From: Tamarix chinensis
Lineage: Eukaryota; Streptophyta; Magnoliopsida; Caryophyllales; Tamaricaceae
NCBI GenBank assembly: GCA_030549775.1
Contig: CM060175.1
Location: forward strand, 77,470,245 to 77,534,244
Direction of reading: 5' to 3'
DNA: 64,000 nucleotides
Part shown: positions 46,001-57,507 of the stretch, piece after piece
Numbering within the stretch: the stretch's first letter is position 1
How the letters are laid out: each line of letters begins with the position of its first letter
Translations under genes and position numbers: made by a program
The notes under the pieces: model-generated
What the model was told of the DNA's origin: nothing
What the model saw: only the letters and a program-made list of their open reading frames with translations
The model's database searches: none

Positions 46001-46650
46001 CAAAGTTCAAATGGTGATTTTGGAGAGGTGCAGATCGATTAGTCCGGAAATGCCAAACACAAGAGGAGAAATGGAAAGTCGGCACATAAGGAATATCCTA
46101 GCTAAAACATAATTGAGTCTAGAATCAAAGTAATGATTCCAGAAGTGTGCAAAGGAGAGAGGTGGAAGAAGACAAAGTTGATGTCATCTTTCCCCTCAAT
46201 TGCCCAAATCAAACGCCTTAGATTAGTTTGAGGCAGTATTTCGGTCCAAATGCATAAGAAAGACTAAAAATCTTGAAGAGTAATTCATAATGGGTTTAGT
46301 AAGGTTCCATTTTTGTATAATAAACTTTTTCAAAAATTTGAGTTTTGAAAATGTACTCAACTTGACAAATTAGTCAATCAGTTTGGCCTACCAGCCAACT
46401 ATTCTACAGACCAGTTGATTAGTTCCCCAACCAATTGATGGGTTTGGTTGAGCAAAAATCATTTTGCGAAAACGATGGACCAATCGAGGTCCTCCTAAAA
46501 ACTTGTTTAGTTTATTTTCCCAACCTCATTTCAAATCCAACTTTACCTCAAACCAAATTATAGTTCAAAATCAATATCAAACTTTATGAAATCTTATTAA
46601 ACACCAAAAGTTTCCATTCAATAAACTTCACAAAAATATAGAGTATTACA
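43090..46650 (+). mobile_element. Large non-coding LTR-like element (solo LTR?), 3561 bp
   Basis: Starts TGTAATACCCCTATTTTC and ends AGAGTATTACA, so the outer eight bases TGTAATAC/GTATTACA are inverted and the TG...CA rule holds. It is flanked by ATAAT at 43085-43089 and 46651-46655. The surroundings are AT-rich, so a chance five-base match is possible. There is no coding sequence, primer site or internal duplicate, so a solo LTR of a large gypsy family is the simplest reading. Clusters of ACCAATTGAT / CCAATCAATTGGTT dyads lie at about 44,900-45,180 and 46,370-46,480. A relative begins at 62217. Confidence 0.6.
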
Positions 46651-47109
46651 ATAATTAATTATAATTATTAATAATATAGTTTTTATTAACTTTATAATGT
46701 TATAACTAATATTTTTTGTATTGATTAATTTTTTATAATATTGATTAATATTATTTTTAATAATGATTAAAATTACATTATTATTATTAGTTATTAATCA
46801 ACATCATTATTATTTATTAACTAATTATGGTTAATATTATTAATATTATTTTTCCTTATATATTAATTATTTATAATTAATATTAATAGTATTTTATATA
46901 ATTATAATTTGTAGTTATAAATAGTATTTATGATTAATTAATTTATTATAATTAATACTATTAATATTTTGGAAACATAATTACTTAATAATTATTTTTT
47001 CTAATAAAAAATATGATTAATAATAATAATAATAATAATAATTATTATTATTATTATATTAAAAACCAATATAATTAAAAATGCTAATTCGTACTAATAA
47101 TAAACAATG

Positions 47110-47174
<65 letters not shown>

Positions 47175-47640
47175 TGATATCAATAAAGAATAAAATAAGC
47201 ATTTTTTACTAATTATTTATTTAAACTAATAATTAACATTATTTGCAATAAATATTTATTTATAATTATGATCAATATTATTTTTAATAATTACCAATCT
47301 ATCATTAAAATTTATAGTTATTAATTACATATCATAATCAATATTATTGATATAGATTATTTAATTATATTTTAGAGAAATAATATTGGTATTCGTTATA
47401 AGTAGTATTTTTTTATCATATATTTCATTATAGTTATTGTTATCAACTATTTAATTATAATTCAGACTATTAATATTTTTAAAACATAATTTATAGCTAT
47501 AACTAATATTAATTTTATTAATTATTTCTTTGTAATTTAAAATTATTACTTATAATAATTTTCAATATTCTTTTAGAAACAATTACTTGTTATTAAAATT
47601 AATACATTATACAATGATCAATTATTTGTAAAGAAGATTA
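46651..47640. repeat. AAT/TAAT-rich low-complexity tract, right part, with (AAT)n core
   Basis: Same vocabulary as 42640-43089. It includes an uninterrupted AAT microsatellite at about 47108-47174. Confidence 0.85.
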
Positions 47641-48659
47641 ATGATTAAATTAATGGTTGTTTGATATGGATAAAAATTAGGAAAAGACAAGGGTTAGGGG
47701 TGTGATATGTAGGTAAAAAAAAAAGAGAGTAAAAATATAGTATAGTTTACATATTTAATAAAAGACGAGGGGATAATACAATGCTAGTGGATAATACAAT
47801 TATATATATATATATATATGGTCTAAAATAACAATATGTAAATTATACCAATTTATCGATAGATGCTTAAATCACACTAAAATATACTTTAAATATATTA
47901 AAAATTATAGTCCTCCAATTTTCATGTCACCTTGTATGATGTATCTCATTTTCTATCGATCTTCATGCTAGTTGGGTGGGTGCGTTGATTCATGTTTACT
48001 ATGTCATCACTTTACCACTAATGTATACGATAAAATTTTCATGCGTGTGGGCAGTTCAAAGATTTCAATCACTAGGAAAGTATGTTCAACGATTACTATA
48101 ATAATACAGGAAACAATAATGTATCAAAGAGGATTCCACCATAAAATATATGATATCGAAGCTCTGGTGGTTGTAACTTAACCACCAGACCGAAACGTGT
48201 TAAGGGAAATAGTATTGGGTAGACTAATGGATAGTTTATTGATCGATAGATTAATGGGTGATTTATTGGAACTTTATTTTCGAGACGTGGTTAATTACCC
48301 ACGATTTTTCAAACAGTTGGTCGAGTCATAATAATATTAGATTGACAAATAGTTTAGTGGGATAGATTATTATTAGTACCATTACTACAACAATAGTTTG
48401 ATGGAATACAATATTTTATGATACAGTTTGACATGATAATTAGATTTGAAAAATAATTATTTCTTTGTCCCATAAAAATATATTTGTTTTGATTTACAAC
48501 ATTTTAAAAAATCATAAATAAGCACATGTTTGTACTCCATATTAATCCTCACATTATAAAACGTTGGTATTAGCTCTTATAGAAAAAGTAATATTTTCAT
48601 TGGGATTGATTAATAAAGAACATCCTAGGAATACATATACATGTGAGTAAGGCATTTGA
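47641..48659. other. Gene-free AT-rich spacer
   Basis: No gene supported. A TA microsatellite lies at about 47799-47818. A 69-codon plus-strand frame at 47972-48181 matches nothing recognisable. Confidence 0.4.
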
Positions 48660-49160
48660 TAAATTGGGCCGGCTTGCAAGTCGACTCTATTTGATTCGTT
48701 AAGGGGCTCGACTTAACTTATTTGTTTAGTAAAATGAATCAAATTTAAATTTTATTTTTAAATTTATTTATTAAACGAGCCGAGTTCAAGTCAAGGAAAG
48801 TTTGTCTAGTTAGTTCGCGAGCCGACTTGAATTTGATTTGAGCTATGTTCGGCTCGATTATAAACACAAGTCGTTCGTTAGCAAATAGTCCTTGTATAAA
48901 ATTTACATAATAAATGAGCATTTAAACAAATTAAAAAGTTAAACGAATCGAGTCACGAATTAAATTATAATAAATGAGTCGGTTTGATTTTTTTTTATTT
49001 AAAAATAAACTAGTTGAGATGAGTGGCTTGTGAACCTTATCGAGCTGAGCTCAAGTCGGATTTATTTGACTCATTTTGAACTTAAGTCGAATTCGAGCTT
49101 AAAAAATTTAAACGAGCCGAATTTAAGTCGGAAGGTATTCGGCTCGATTCACTTTATTAA
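48660..49160. repeat. GGCTCG/GAGCCGA-rich element, probably a non-autonomous DNA transposon
   Basis: About 500 bases with many copies of GAGCCGA, GGCTCGA, AAGTCG and AACGAGC in both orientations, in an otherwise AT-rich neighbourhood. Dense subterminal repeats of this kind are typical of plant non-autonomous hAT or CACTA elements. The ends (about TAAATTGGGCCGG and CGGCTCGATTCACTTTA) are only weakly inverted and no target duplication was found. Confidence 0.45.
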
Positions 49161-49319
49161 CAATCATACAAGTGATATTATATTTAAAAATAAATGAAAT
49201 TAGAAGCATATTCTATTAGTATTGAGGAAGAGAGAGACCGAGAGCATAACCTAGAACTATTTGTTCTTGCATTGCCCCTCCTATCAAATTAAGTAATAAG
49301 AAAGCATTATCCTTCATTT

Positions 49320-49640
49320 AAATTAGAGTAAATTAAAGTAAAGATAAATATTAAAAATTAATTTGGATGAAGGAAATGAATATCAATCTAAATGAATATC
49401 ATTTAAAAATATTATTTGGATAATATTAATCTAATCTAAATTAATCGAAGTAAATATTTTAAAATTTTATTTTAATTGAGGTGAATGTATAAAATTTATT
49501 TATATCTATTATTTCTAAAATTAAAAATTAATAAAAACAAATTTTAATTTTAATTTTAATTTATTCTACTGAGGTTAATAAAATTCATTTTGAATCAAGA
49601 TGAAAGAATTGATTCATGTATGTTAAACTTCGTTCACCCC
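49320..49640 (+). repeat. MITE-like family copy
   Basis: Carries AAAGTAAAGATAAATATTAA, TTTGGATAATATTAATCT and GTTCACCCCG words shared with 41300-41460 and with SMXL intron 1. Confidence 0.4.
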
Positions 49641-49960
49641 GACAAAACGCACTATTAGTTCAGGTAAGGTTGTCGGCGACCCCTGGATATAATATTTTGG
49701 AATGCAACGGACAAGTGTTGAATTGTGAGAGACTTTTACGAGATGTTGGTCCTGGACCTGGTCCTAGTCATGGAAAAAATAAAAAGTTTAAATGCGACTG
49801 GCAACCAATGAAAGGGCGGACCAAAATGGAGGTGCCGACGTTAGTATGGTGGACAGGTGGGTCGCACAAGCCATGTCACCCCTAAAAAAGGCGAAGTGGA
49901 TGTCACGTCAGACAGTGATGTAACTGTAAATATAATGGCGCCAGCAAATGAATGATTTCA
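49640..49960. other. GC-richer island of unknown nature
   Basis: About 300 bases with distinctly higher G+C than the flanks, including CACGTCA and TGATGTAAC words around 49,905-49,925. A plus-strand frame of 89 codons (49616-49885) covers most of it but has no recognisable domain. It could be a promoter or gene fragment carried by a transposon. Confidence 0.3.
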
Positions 49961-52118
49961 AAGCTTTCAATATTAACGTTAGTAGAGCAGTCTTCTGTAG
50001 TTTTCATCTTAAAGGTGTTTTACCCTCTCCAAAACCTAAGAGCCAAATGCCTTGTGAATTTAACGGGGAAGACACGCACAGAGTGGTATTCCAATCCCTT
50101 CGACTGCAATAGTAGACGCTTGAAAATTAAACGCAAGAATTGACATCCACTTGAAAATTATTAATGGTACCCAGTGTAATTAGAGATACTTTCAGTATAT
50201 TTTACGTGTATTTTTAATATAATTATTTGTGTTATATCTATTATTATAAAGATATATTATAATTATATTATAATACATTAAAAGTATACTAATTAAATGC
50301 ATACATTAAATTCACTTATGTTATGTTTGATTCTAATAAAATTTTAAAAAATTAAATTAAAATTAAAATATTTTTTTTTAAACTTTTTTCAAAGAAAATT
50401 AAATGACTAACATTTAACAATCTTATTCTATTACTTTTTTCTATCTCATTATCTTATATAAACCAAAGATAAAAAAATATTTTTCATTTTATTTTTTTTA
50501 AAAATTTTCCAAGAACTAAATGGAGCATAATAAATTTTCCCACTCAAAAATACCTCTGTTGAACTACCTCCAACTCAGTTTAGGATATGTTCTCCTTGAC
50601 TTACTTTTGCTAATCTTATCTTATTTTATTTAACCTAGAGTAAAATTCTTAATAAGTTATTACTGTGATTTTACCATTATTAATATTAGAATTTATTCAT
50701 ATTTTATTACTATTGCTATTACTATCATTGTTATAATTATCATCATTAATTTTATATTCTTTTATTATTATTACAATTTTACAAATCTAATCTGACAAAT
50801 TTTTAAAAAGATCTTAGAAAAATATACCCTTAAAATTCTATCTTAATTATTTTTAATTTTAATATAACTACTTTATATATGTATCTTGTCTTGTTAATTG
50901 GGATTGTTTATGTTAACCGAAATTTGATGATTCGATGTGAAAAATCAAATAATTTATCCGATAATTGTTTTCAAATAATATAATATATCCGATCAATAAA
51001 AAATCAAATAAATTGGATATCTGATTCAACAAATACAAATCATATTAAATACGATAATCTACACACACACACACACTCTCTCTCTCTCTAAATACTATTT
51101 ATCTTTCATAAAATTTTATTGTATATAAGCATGTATGTGTGGGTGTAACTTGAAATGAGAGTATTTATTGTAGGTAAAATTTTTACTTTTTAATAACTAT
51201 TTTAATTAAATATTTAAATATTATTCAAAATTTGGGATTATTAATTAAATATATTGTAATTTAATACTCAAATTAAATTATTAGATCATATTAGTTCAAA
51301 TTATATCAATATATTTATTATTTTTTGATTAAATAATTTTTTATTCGATATACCTCATTTGTGATTACCTGAAAGTTTTGAATATTTGATGGATTATTTG
51401 TTATCTGCCCAAAATTTTTGGATATGTGAAGTTTTTTTGTTATATCTGATCTTTTAAATATCTAAAAAAAGTATCAAAATTTCGATGATAGAATATCTGA
51501 AACACCAAATATCCGATCCATGAACACCCTTATTGTTAAAATACAAGTCATATCGATGGTAGGACATGGAATGGTATAGATATGTGTGATATTATCTCTA
51601 TTAATTTATAAACCAGTTAGTATTTTTTTTATAACAAAGATTATAAAATATCTCTTCAAAGGCATATCTAGAATATGAAGATGAGGTCTTGTGACTTCTA
51701 ATTTTAGTCCTAGAATTCAAAATATTTTGTACTTTAAAATTTTAATTATATTAGTATTTTTATGAATGAATATTTTCAAATATAAAGTTGAATTGAAATT
51801 CAATGAGTAATTTAAGCTTCAAGAACATATTGGATCAATCTATTGGCGGGTTTATATTGAAGCATGCTTGATCCTTAGGTTGAGAATGACATTATTTATT
51901 TGTAATTGTGACTGACAAAATATAGGATTTTAGATTTGACAATTTTTTTTGTATTACTGATATTTTATTTGGTAAAATAATATGTAGAGTAAAAATAAAC
52001 AAAAAATAATGTGTAATTATTAACAGGTCAAATATTTCCTAAAAAGAATATGAACTATTCAAAGGGTAATTTAGATATTATATCAAACTATTAGATTACC
52101 AAAAAAAAATATTAAAAT
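49961..52118. other. Gene-free AT-rich spacer with duplicated segment
   Basis: No gene. ACAC and CTCT microsatellites lie at about 51061-51089. The part from about 51490 to 51830 is the left copy of a diverged duplication whose right copy is 53731-54060. Confidence 0.45.
51490..51830 (+). repeat. Diverged segmental duplication, copy 1
   Basis: Matches 53731-54060 along its length, for example TCATATCGATGGTAGGACAT, CATATCTAGAAT and AAGTTGAATTGAA. The offset is 2240 bases, part of which is later insertion. Confidence 0.85.
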
Positions 52119-52452
52119 TGTTTTAAATATCTTATTTACATATTATGGATATACACATTATTAATTTATATTGTATTAAACTATAGGTTTAATACTTCAA
52201 TCATTTCTACCAATCATAATAGTTTTTTCTCGTATAATTGTAATATGTCAATTCTAAGTATCATCCACCTCCTTTCATATTCTCTAACTCATTCTCATAA
52301 TGGATGTAATAAGTATGGATATTATATATATAGGATATGGTGAATTGTATATAGGAGGAACTCATACATATTAATGAGAATGAGAAGTTTCATTCTTTCT
52401 TCCTCTTAATATTGTTATATCATACCTCTTTAAATTTATCAATATTCCAACA
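52119..52452 (+). repeat. Solo or truncated LTR of a Ty1/copia family (334 bp)
   Basis: Starts TGTTTTAAATATCTTATTTA and ends ATATTCCAACA. It aligns with the LTRs at 56337-56825 and 57133-57498 (inverted), sharing ATCCACCTCCTTTCATATTCT and AGGATATGGTGAATTGTA words. No target duplication could be found. Confidence 0.7.
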
Positions 52453-52694
52453 CATTATTAGCATAGTTATGCTCTAGATGAAAAATATTATAATTTGGTG
52501 TTGATCTTGTTTAGGAAGCCAGGGTGCTCATAAGCCAATGACCATGGATTTTATTTAGAATTTAATTAGTGCTTAATAAAAGTGAATGATCTATCTTTGT
52601 TAGTTATCATTCTATATGTATATGATTATTGTGTCATGTAGGACTAATCTATCCTTTTTTTGGTTTTTGTGTGAAACCTCAATTTTTGCGAGCA

Positions 52695-52699
52695 TATGG
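52695..52699. repeat. 5-bp target-site duplication TATGG, left
   Basis: Identical to 53536-53540 and abuts the solo LTR. The unoccupied paralogue at 54070-54200 shows GCATATGAAAGG at the matching place. Confidence 0.88.
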
Positions 52700-53535
52700 T
52701 GATGTGAATCAAAGGGAAGGGAAACGATCAGGATCTATCATCAATTGATATCTACATTGGTAGGTTGAAATTGCAAGAAACACTTTGGTTTAAGGAGGTT
52801 AAAATCAATGAATGTTGCAGAATAGAAGAGCAAGGTACTTTGAAGGTTGAAGACACATTCAACGTTTGAATGAGGAAAGGAATGCCTCGGGCACTTCCTG
52901 GCCAGCTACTTCTCCAAAAGAGAGAAAAAACAAGTGTTAAACTTGAGTTTTTTATTCAAATGATATTCAATATCCTGCGTGTACACGCTTAGGGAGTATA
53001 TATAGGCAAGGTGGTCAACCTTAAGCCTTAAACCAACCGGTTAAGTCTCTTAATTCAAGCTAAATTTAATCCTCTTGAATTAAGCCTATATAATACCTAA
53101 ACTTACTCATAATATCATCATCTAAATGATATGAATGACTAACATTACAAAGCCACACAACCAACTATGGTACATACATGAAATTACAACAAAACCCTAG
53201 CTTACATAAAATACCCTTAAGGTTTACAACAAGTTTAATATAACTAATGATAACATCACTATATCTTGTTGTAGTGTCATCCCATGTATGCCATAGCCTT
53301 GCATGCTTTGAATGCTTGTACACTTTAAGTATCTTTTGGTGTGTTAATGTCTTCTCCTTACAAATATGTAATATACCTGCAAGAATATGTTGAATCGTTT
53401 TCAATACCAAGCATAGACATATTATCAAGAATATTTAAAATGATTGGATCCATTATTAAGAAAGCTAATTCTTCCTTACCTTGAGAATAAGTAGAAACAT
53501 TAGAATCATTAGGTGCACTAGATGCACTTGCATCA
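52700..53535 (-). mobile_element. Solo LTR related to the gypsy element at 9523 (836 bp)
   Basis: TGATGTGAATC...TTGCATCA termini, with TATGG at 52695-52699 and 53536-53540 as target duplication. It aligns with the 876-bp LTRs along its length (TTACAACAAGTTTA, GCCTTGCATGC, the TATATATA box at 52997-53004) but is much more diverged. On the minus strand its outer part keeps an open frame homologous to the integrase tail. No internal region remains, so it arose by LTR-LTR recombination. Confidence 0.88.
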
Positions 53536-53540
53536 TATGG
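53536..53540. repeat. 5-bp target-site duplication TATGG, right
   Basis: Follows the terminal GCATCA of the solo LTR; identical to 52695-52699. Confidence 0.88.
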
Positions 53541-53730
53541 AATGTCACATATATGACATATCTTACAATCAAGCAAATTTCAAGAATATTGGTCACCTAG
53601 TTAATTTGAATTGATTAAGTGTTTTAAAGGAGATACAATATGCTCCTATTTTGGATATCTAATGGATTTTTTATTATCTAATCCAAATTTTTGGATATAT
53701 GATATTTTAAATATCCAATATCCGATGATC

Positions 53731-54210
53731 GAATATTTAAAACACCAAATATTTGATACATAAACACCCTTATTTGTTAATATATGAGTCATATCGATGG
53801 TAGGACATACAATGGTATATATATGTGTACTATTACCTCTATTAATTTATAAACCAATTAGATTTTCTTTATAACGATGATTATAAAATATCACTTCAAA
53901 GGCATATCTAGAATAGGAAGCTGAGATATTATGACTTCTATTTTTAGTACTAGATTGCAACATGTTTTATACTATAAAATTTTAATTATATTTGTATTTT
54001 TATGAATGCCTCTTTTCAAGTGTAAAGTTGAATTGAAGTTAAATGAGTAATTTGAGCTTGGGAACTTAGACCTCAATTTTTACAAGCATATGAAAGGTCT
54101 CATAAATGATATATCTTACAATCAAGAAAATTTCAAGAACATTAGTCACCTACTTAATTTGAATTGATTAAGTGTTTTAAGGAGGATATAATATGCTCCT
54201 AAAATCAGCT
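53731..54210 (+). repeat. Diverged segmental duplication, copy 2, with empty insertion site
   Basis: 53731-54060 matches 51490-51830. 54070-54200 matches the two sequences that now flank the solo LTR (52678-52699 and 53536-53680), read as one uninterrupted piece, and so records the state before insertion. A third, inverted relative of this last piece lies at about 62130-62215. Confidence 0.85.
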
Positions 54211-56336
54211 TGGAATGATGGAATTTTACTCTTCTCTCCCCTAATTTTGTGATTGATTGTTTTATTCTTATGTTAATTGACAGTTTTATCTATTCTAATT
54301 TATATATTGGTAAAATGTATTTAAATTTGATTGTATGTATGATGGGCTCCATTCCACTTATGAGATGGAGGATAGAGATAAAAGACGGTCAAAGGCTAAA
54401 AGTCTCATGTTCAACAAAATCAAATTGGATCTGATATGGTCAATTGAAAGATTAAAAGTGATGGATTAGGGACCACATTACCCATCATCATATATAGATC
54501 TCCATCACTAGAAGATGATGGAAAGCCATCTAAAGTGGCCACATAAAGAAAATTACATCAATTTATAAGTGATGGATTAATAGTCGCATAGTCCATCATT
54601 GTGTACAAAAAAGTGATGGATCAACAGTCACATCATTTATCACTGCATACATATCTCATCACCTGAAGTTGGTTGGAGAATATAGTGCAAACCTCAAGTA
54701 TATGAAATTAATGAATGACCAACAAAAGTGGATAAATTTTTCCCATATACCCAAAGTATAGATGAGTAAATACACAAGTGTTAGTAGAAGTATGAAGCTC
54801 CCAACTAATTATATTATTAACAAGTATGTACCTAAGGTAAAAAAGGATATGATAGAATTGAGTTCGAAATCAAAAGCTTCATCTAATGATTAAATGGTTT
54901 TGAAGACCTTATGATCAATTCAATCCTCAAGATTGAATGATTAAAAGGTAATGAATACCTTATGTGAAATTTGATCAAGGAGAAAAAATAGTTGAAAGTC
55001 TTTCAAGACCTATGTAATAGTGATAAAGAAGATTGGATGACATTAAATACCTCAAGGGTTTTTTGATCCAGAAGATCAAACTGTTTGGTGGTTTATAGAA
55101 TCCCACACTAATTTTTTTTTAAAATTTTAATTCTTACAATTTATTTTATGCAATTTTAATTTTTATAATATTTAAAGTATTTGTTCTACCCACAAAGTAG
55201 TGATGATGACTATGTACATAGTTTGCCAACCACTTACTCATGAGACCATGCACCTACTTTGCCATTAGTAGTGGTTAAAATCTACTACATTTAAGTCTCC
55301 TCTATCACCTCAGTGGTTATAGTATTTATAATAGTATTCCCATTATATTAGTGTTTTGGTGGGTAGAGATATTTTGATGGTTGAAGCCTAAAGCTTCCTA
55401 TCTAATAAGAAGCATGATGGTTGGAGCTTGAAGCTTCCTATGCAGTTATTAGTGTAATAGTTGAAGCTTGAAGCTTCCTATTCAGTTATTAGTGTAATGG
55501 TTGAAACATAAAGTTTTTTATTTGATATAATTAATTTAATAGTAGAGGCTATATGATTTCCATCTCATAGATCTAAATAAGATCTAGAAGATTGATTTAT
55601 CTAATTGACATACCATTGTACATTATATTTTAAGCATGAAGTATTTTATGAGATTATAATTGACAAGAATGTACACATTTATGTAGCATGATAAACTTAT
55701 TAAAGGATTTTATGAAGAAATTATAGGATATAAAAATTGTGCATAATATTGTAGCTAAGTTCTTGGAGAACTTTCTATAGTTTATGAGTATTTGATGGTA
55801 TTACTACCATCAAGATCAGTTAGAAGTAAGCTTAATATAAATGCATAATATATGTATTTGGTTTAAGTGAAAAAACAAACGGCTTCACTAACCAAAATTT
55901 TATTGACCATAAAATATTATCTTTGTGGAATTAGAAATGAGATCACTTTAGTGCAATAATGATAGGAAAGATCATTGAAACTTTTATGAGAACCCACTTA
56001 AAATCCTAAAAAAAAAAATTAATTAGTGATCTCATATGAAAAACATATCATTCCTCAAAAATTTACAATCATGATAATGTAAGAAAATGCAAAATCTCTT
56101 ATGTCCTTGATAGGATTCAAGTTGATACGTATGGACCATTTAAATATACCATGGTATATAATGATGCATCAATATAAAGTCATATGTCATATTTTGCAAC
56201 TAATGTTTTTGAATTGGAACAAAAGTAAATAGTTATCCTACTAGTTTTTTATGGTAAAAGTTTTAATAAGACAGTATTTTTAAGATATACTCTTAAGGAA
56301 AAGTATTATAAATATTAGAAGTTGTATATCCAATTG

Positions 56337-56825
56337 GAGCATTTTAAATATTCTATTTACATATAGTGGATGTATACGTTATAAATTTGTATTGTATTAA
56401 ATCATAGGTTGAATACTCCCATCATTTTCATTATAGTAGTTTTTCTCATTATGATTATAACCTCTCAACGCTACATATCCTCCACCTCCTTTCATATTTT
56501 CTAACTCTTCATAATAGATTTAATAAGTATAGATATTTTATATATATGAGAGAGAGAGGAAGATAGAGAGAGGCGGGGAGAGAGGGATAGATAGATGGAT
56601 GGATGAATGGATGGATGGATGGATGGATGGATAGAAAGATATATATATATATATATATATATAGATGGATGGATGGTTGGATAGATAGATAGATAGATAG
56701 ATAGATAGGATATGGTGAAATGTATAGAGGAGAACTCATATGCATCAATGAGAATAAGAAGTTTCATTCTCTATTCATTTCTATATTATTATATTATCTC
56801 GCTTTGAGTTTATAAGTATTACAAT
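56337..56825 (+). repeat. 3' LTR of the plus-oriented copia arm, with internal microsatellite
   Basis: Aligned with the 334-bp and 366-bp LTRs of the same family. It is longer because a GA/GATG/TA/GATA microsatellite block (about 56540-56710) sits where the others have only TATATATA. Confidence 0.75.
56540..56710 (+). repeat. Compound (GA)n(GATG)n(TA)n(GATA)n microsatellite
   Basis: GAGA run, then GATG units, TA dinucleotides and GATA units in succession. The serine/isoleucine/histidine-rich frames on the minus strand here are microsatellite artefacts. Confidence 0.95.
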
Positions 56826-57132
56826 AAAAATAAGATTATAAGAAAACATGTCATTGTCATTAAAAGTGCCAATGGTTTATTCATTACATGATTGTTATAG
56901 GTAAATGTTCCTAAGAGTGTTCATCTATCTATACCAAGGGAATTACGATAGTAGTGTCCTCATAAATTGCTAAAGTTTGCATCATTAGAGTTCAAACACA
57001 CCTTTGACTCATGCAAGACATTACCATGAGAACAAATTTATAGTCCAATAATGCCTATAATTATACAATCCGTCCTCATTATCCATCTGTGTGTTGTATC
57101 AAACTTTAAAAAAACTCCAACATATTAAAAAG

Positions 57133-57498
57133 TGTTGTAATATTAATAAAATTAAATAAAAATAATATAAAAATATAAAAAGGAAAAGAGATGGAGACTT
57201 CTAATTCTTATAGATATGTATAAGTTCTCTTTTTCTTTTTTTTTCCTTTTTTTAATTTTCCTTTTTTTTTACAATTCACCATATCTCATATATATAATAT
57301 TCATACTCCTTACATCAATTATGATTAGGAGTTAGATTATAAAAAGAAGGTGAGGATACATAGATTTGAGTAGTTAAAGTCATAATGGGGAAGGGTATTA
57401 CAACTTATGGTAATAATATGAGTATTAAGCATATGATTTTATACAATATATATTCATAAATTATACATCCAAAATATGCAAATAGGATATTTATAACA
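57133..57498 (-). repeat. 3' LTR of the minus-oriented copia arm (366 bp)
   Basis: On the minus strand it begins TGTTATAAATATCC right after AAAGGGGAG, a classic copia polypurine tract and LTR join, and ends ATTACAACA. Just upstream (57590-57640) is the pyrimidine-rich text ending in CAAGTTTTCAATGAGAT that is typical of copia 3' ends. Confidence 0.8.
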
Positions 57499-57507
57499 CT
57501 CCCCTTT
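57499..57507 (-). other. Copia polypurine tract
   Basis: AAAGGGGAG on the minus strand, directly upstream of the 3' LTR. Confidence 0.75.

Larger units (their letters stand above)
54250..56825 (+). mobile_element. Decayed Ty1/copia element, plus-oriented arm
   Basis: No intact frame, but pieces of copia pol can be read in order. An early segment has GEYSANLKYMKLMND (about 54,670). A GAG-pre-integrase remnant at about 55,690 reads HDKL with a stop where WHDKL is expected. An integrase segment at 56,100-56,280 reads SYVLDRIQVDTYGPF, then MVYNDAS. The 3' LTR follows almost at once at 56337, so reverse transcriptase and RNase H are deleted. No 5' LTR was found. Three near-copies of a GGTTGAAGCTTGAAGCTTCC word lie at about 55,380-55,500. 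Confidence 0.72.

Noticed and set aside
49616..49885. 89-codon gene
   Set aside because: No domain or homologue is recognised and it starts in a MITE-like repeat; kept only as an island of unknown nature.
56501..56767. Frames rich in isoleucine, histidine, proline, serine and tyrosine
   Set aside because: They translate the GATG/GATA/TA microsatellite inside a copia LTR.
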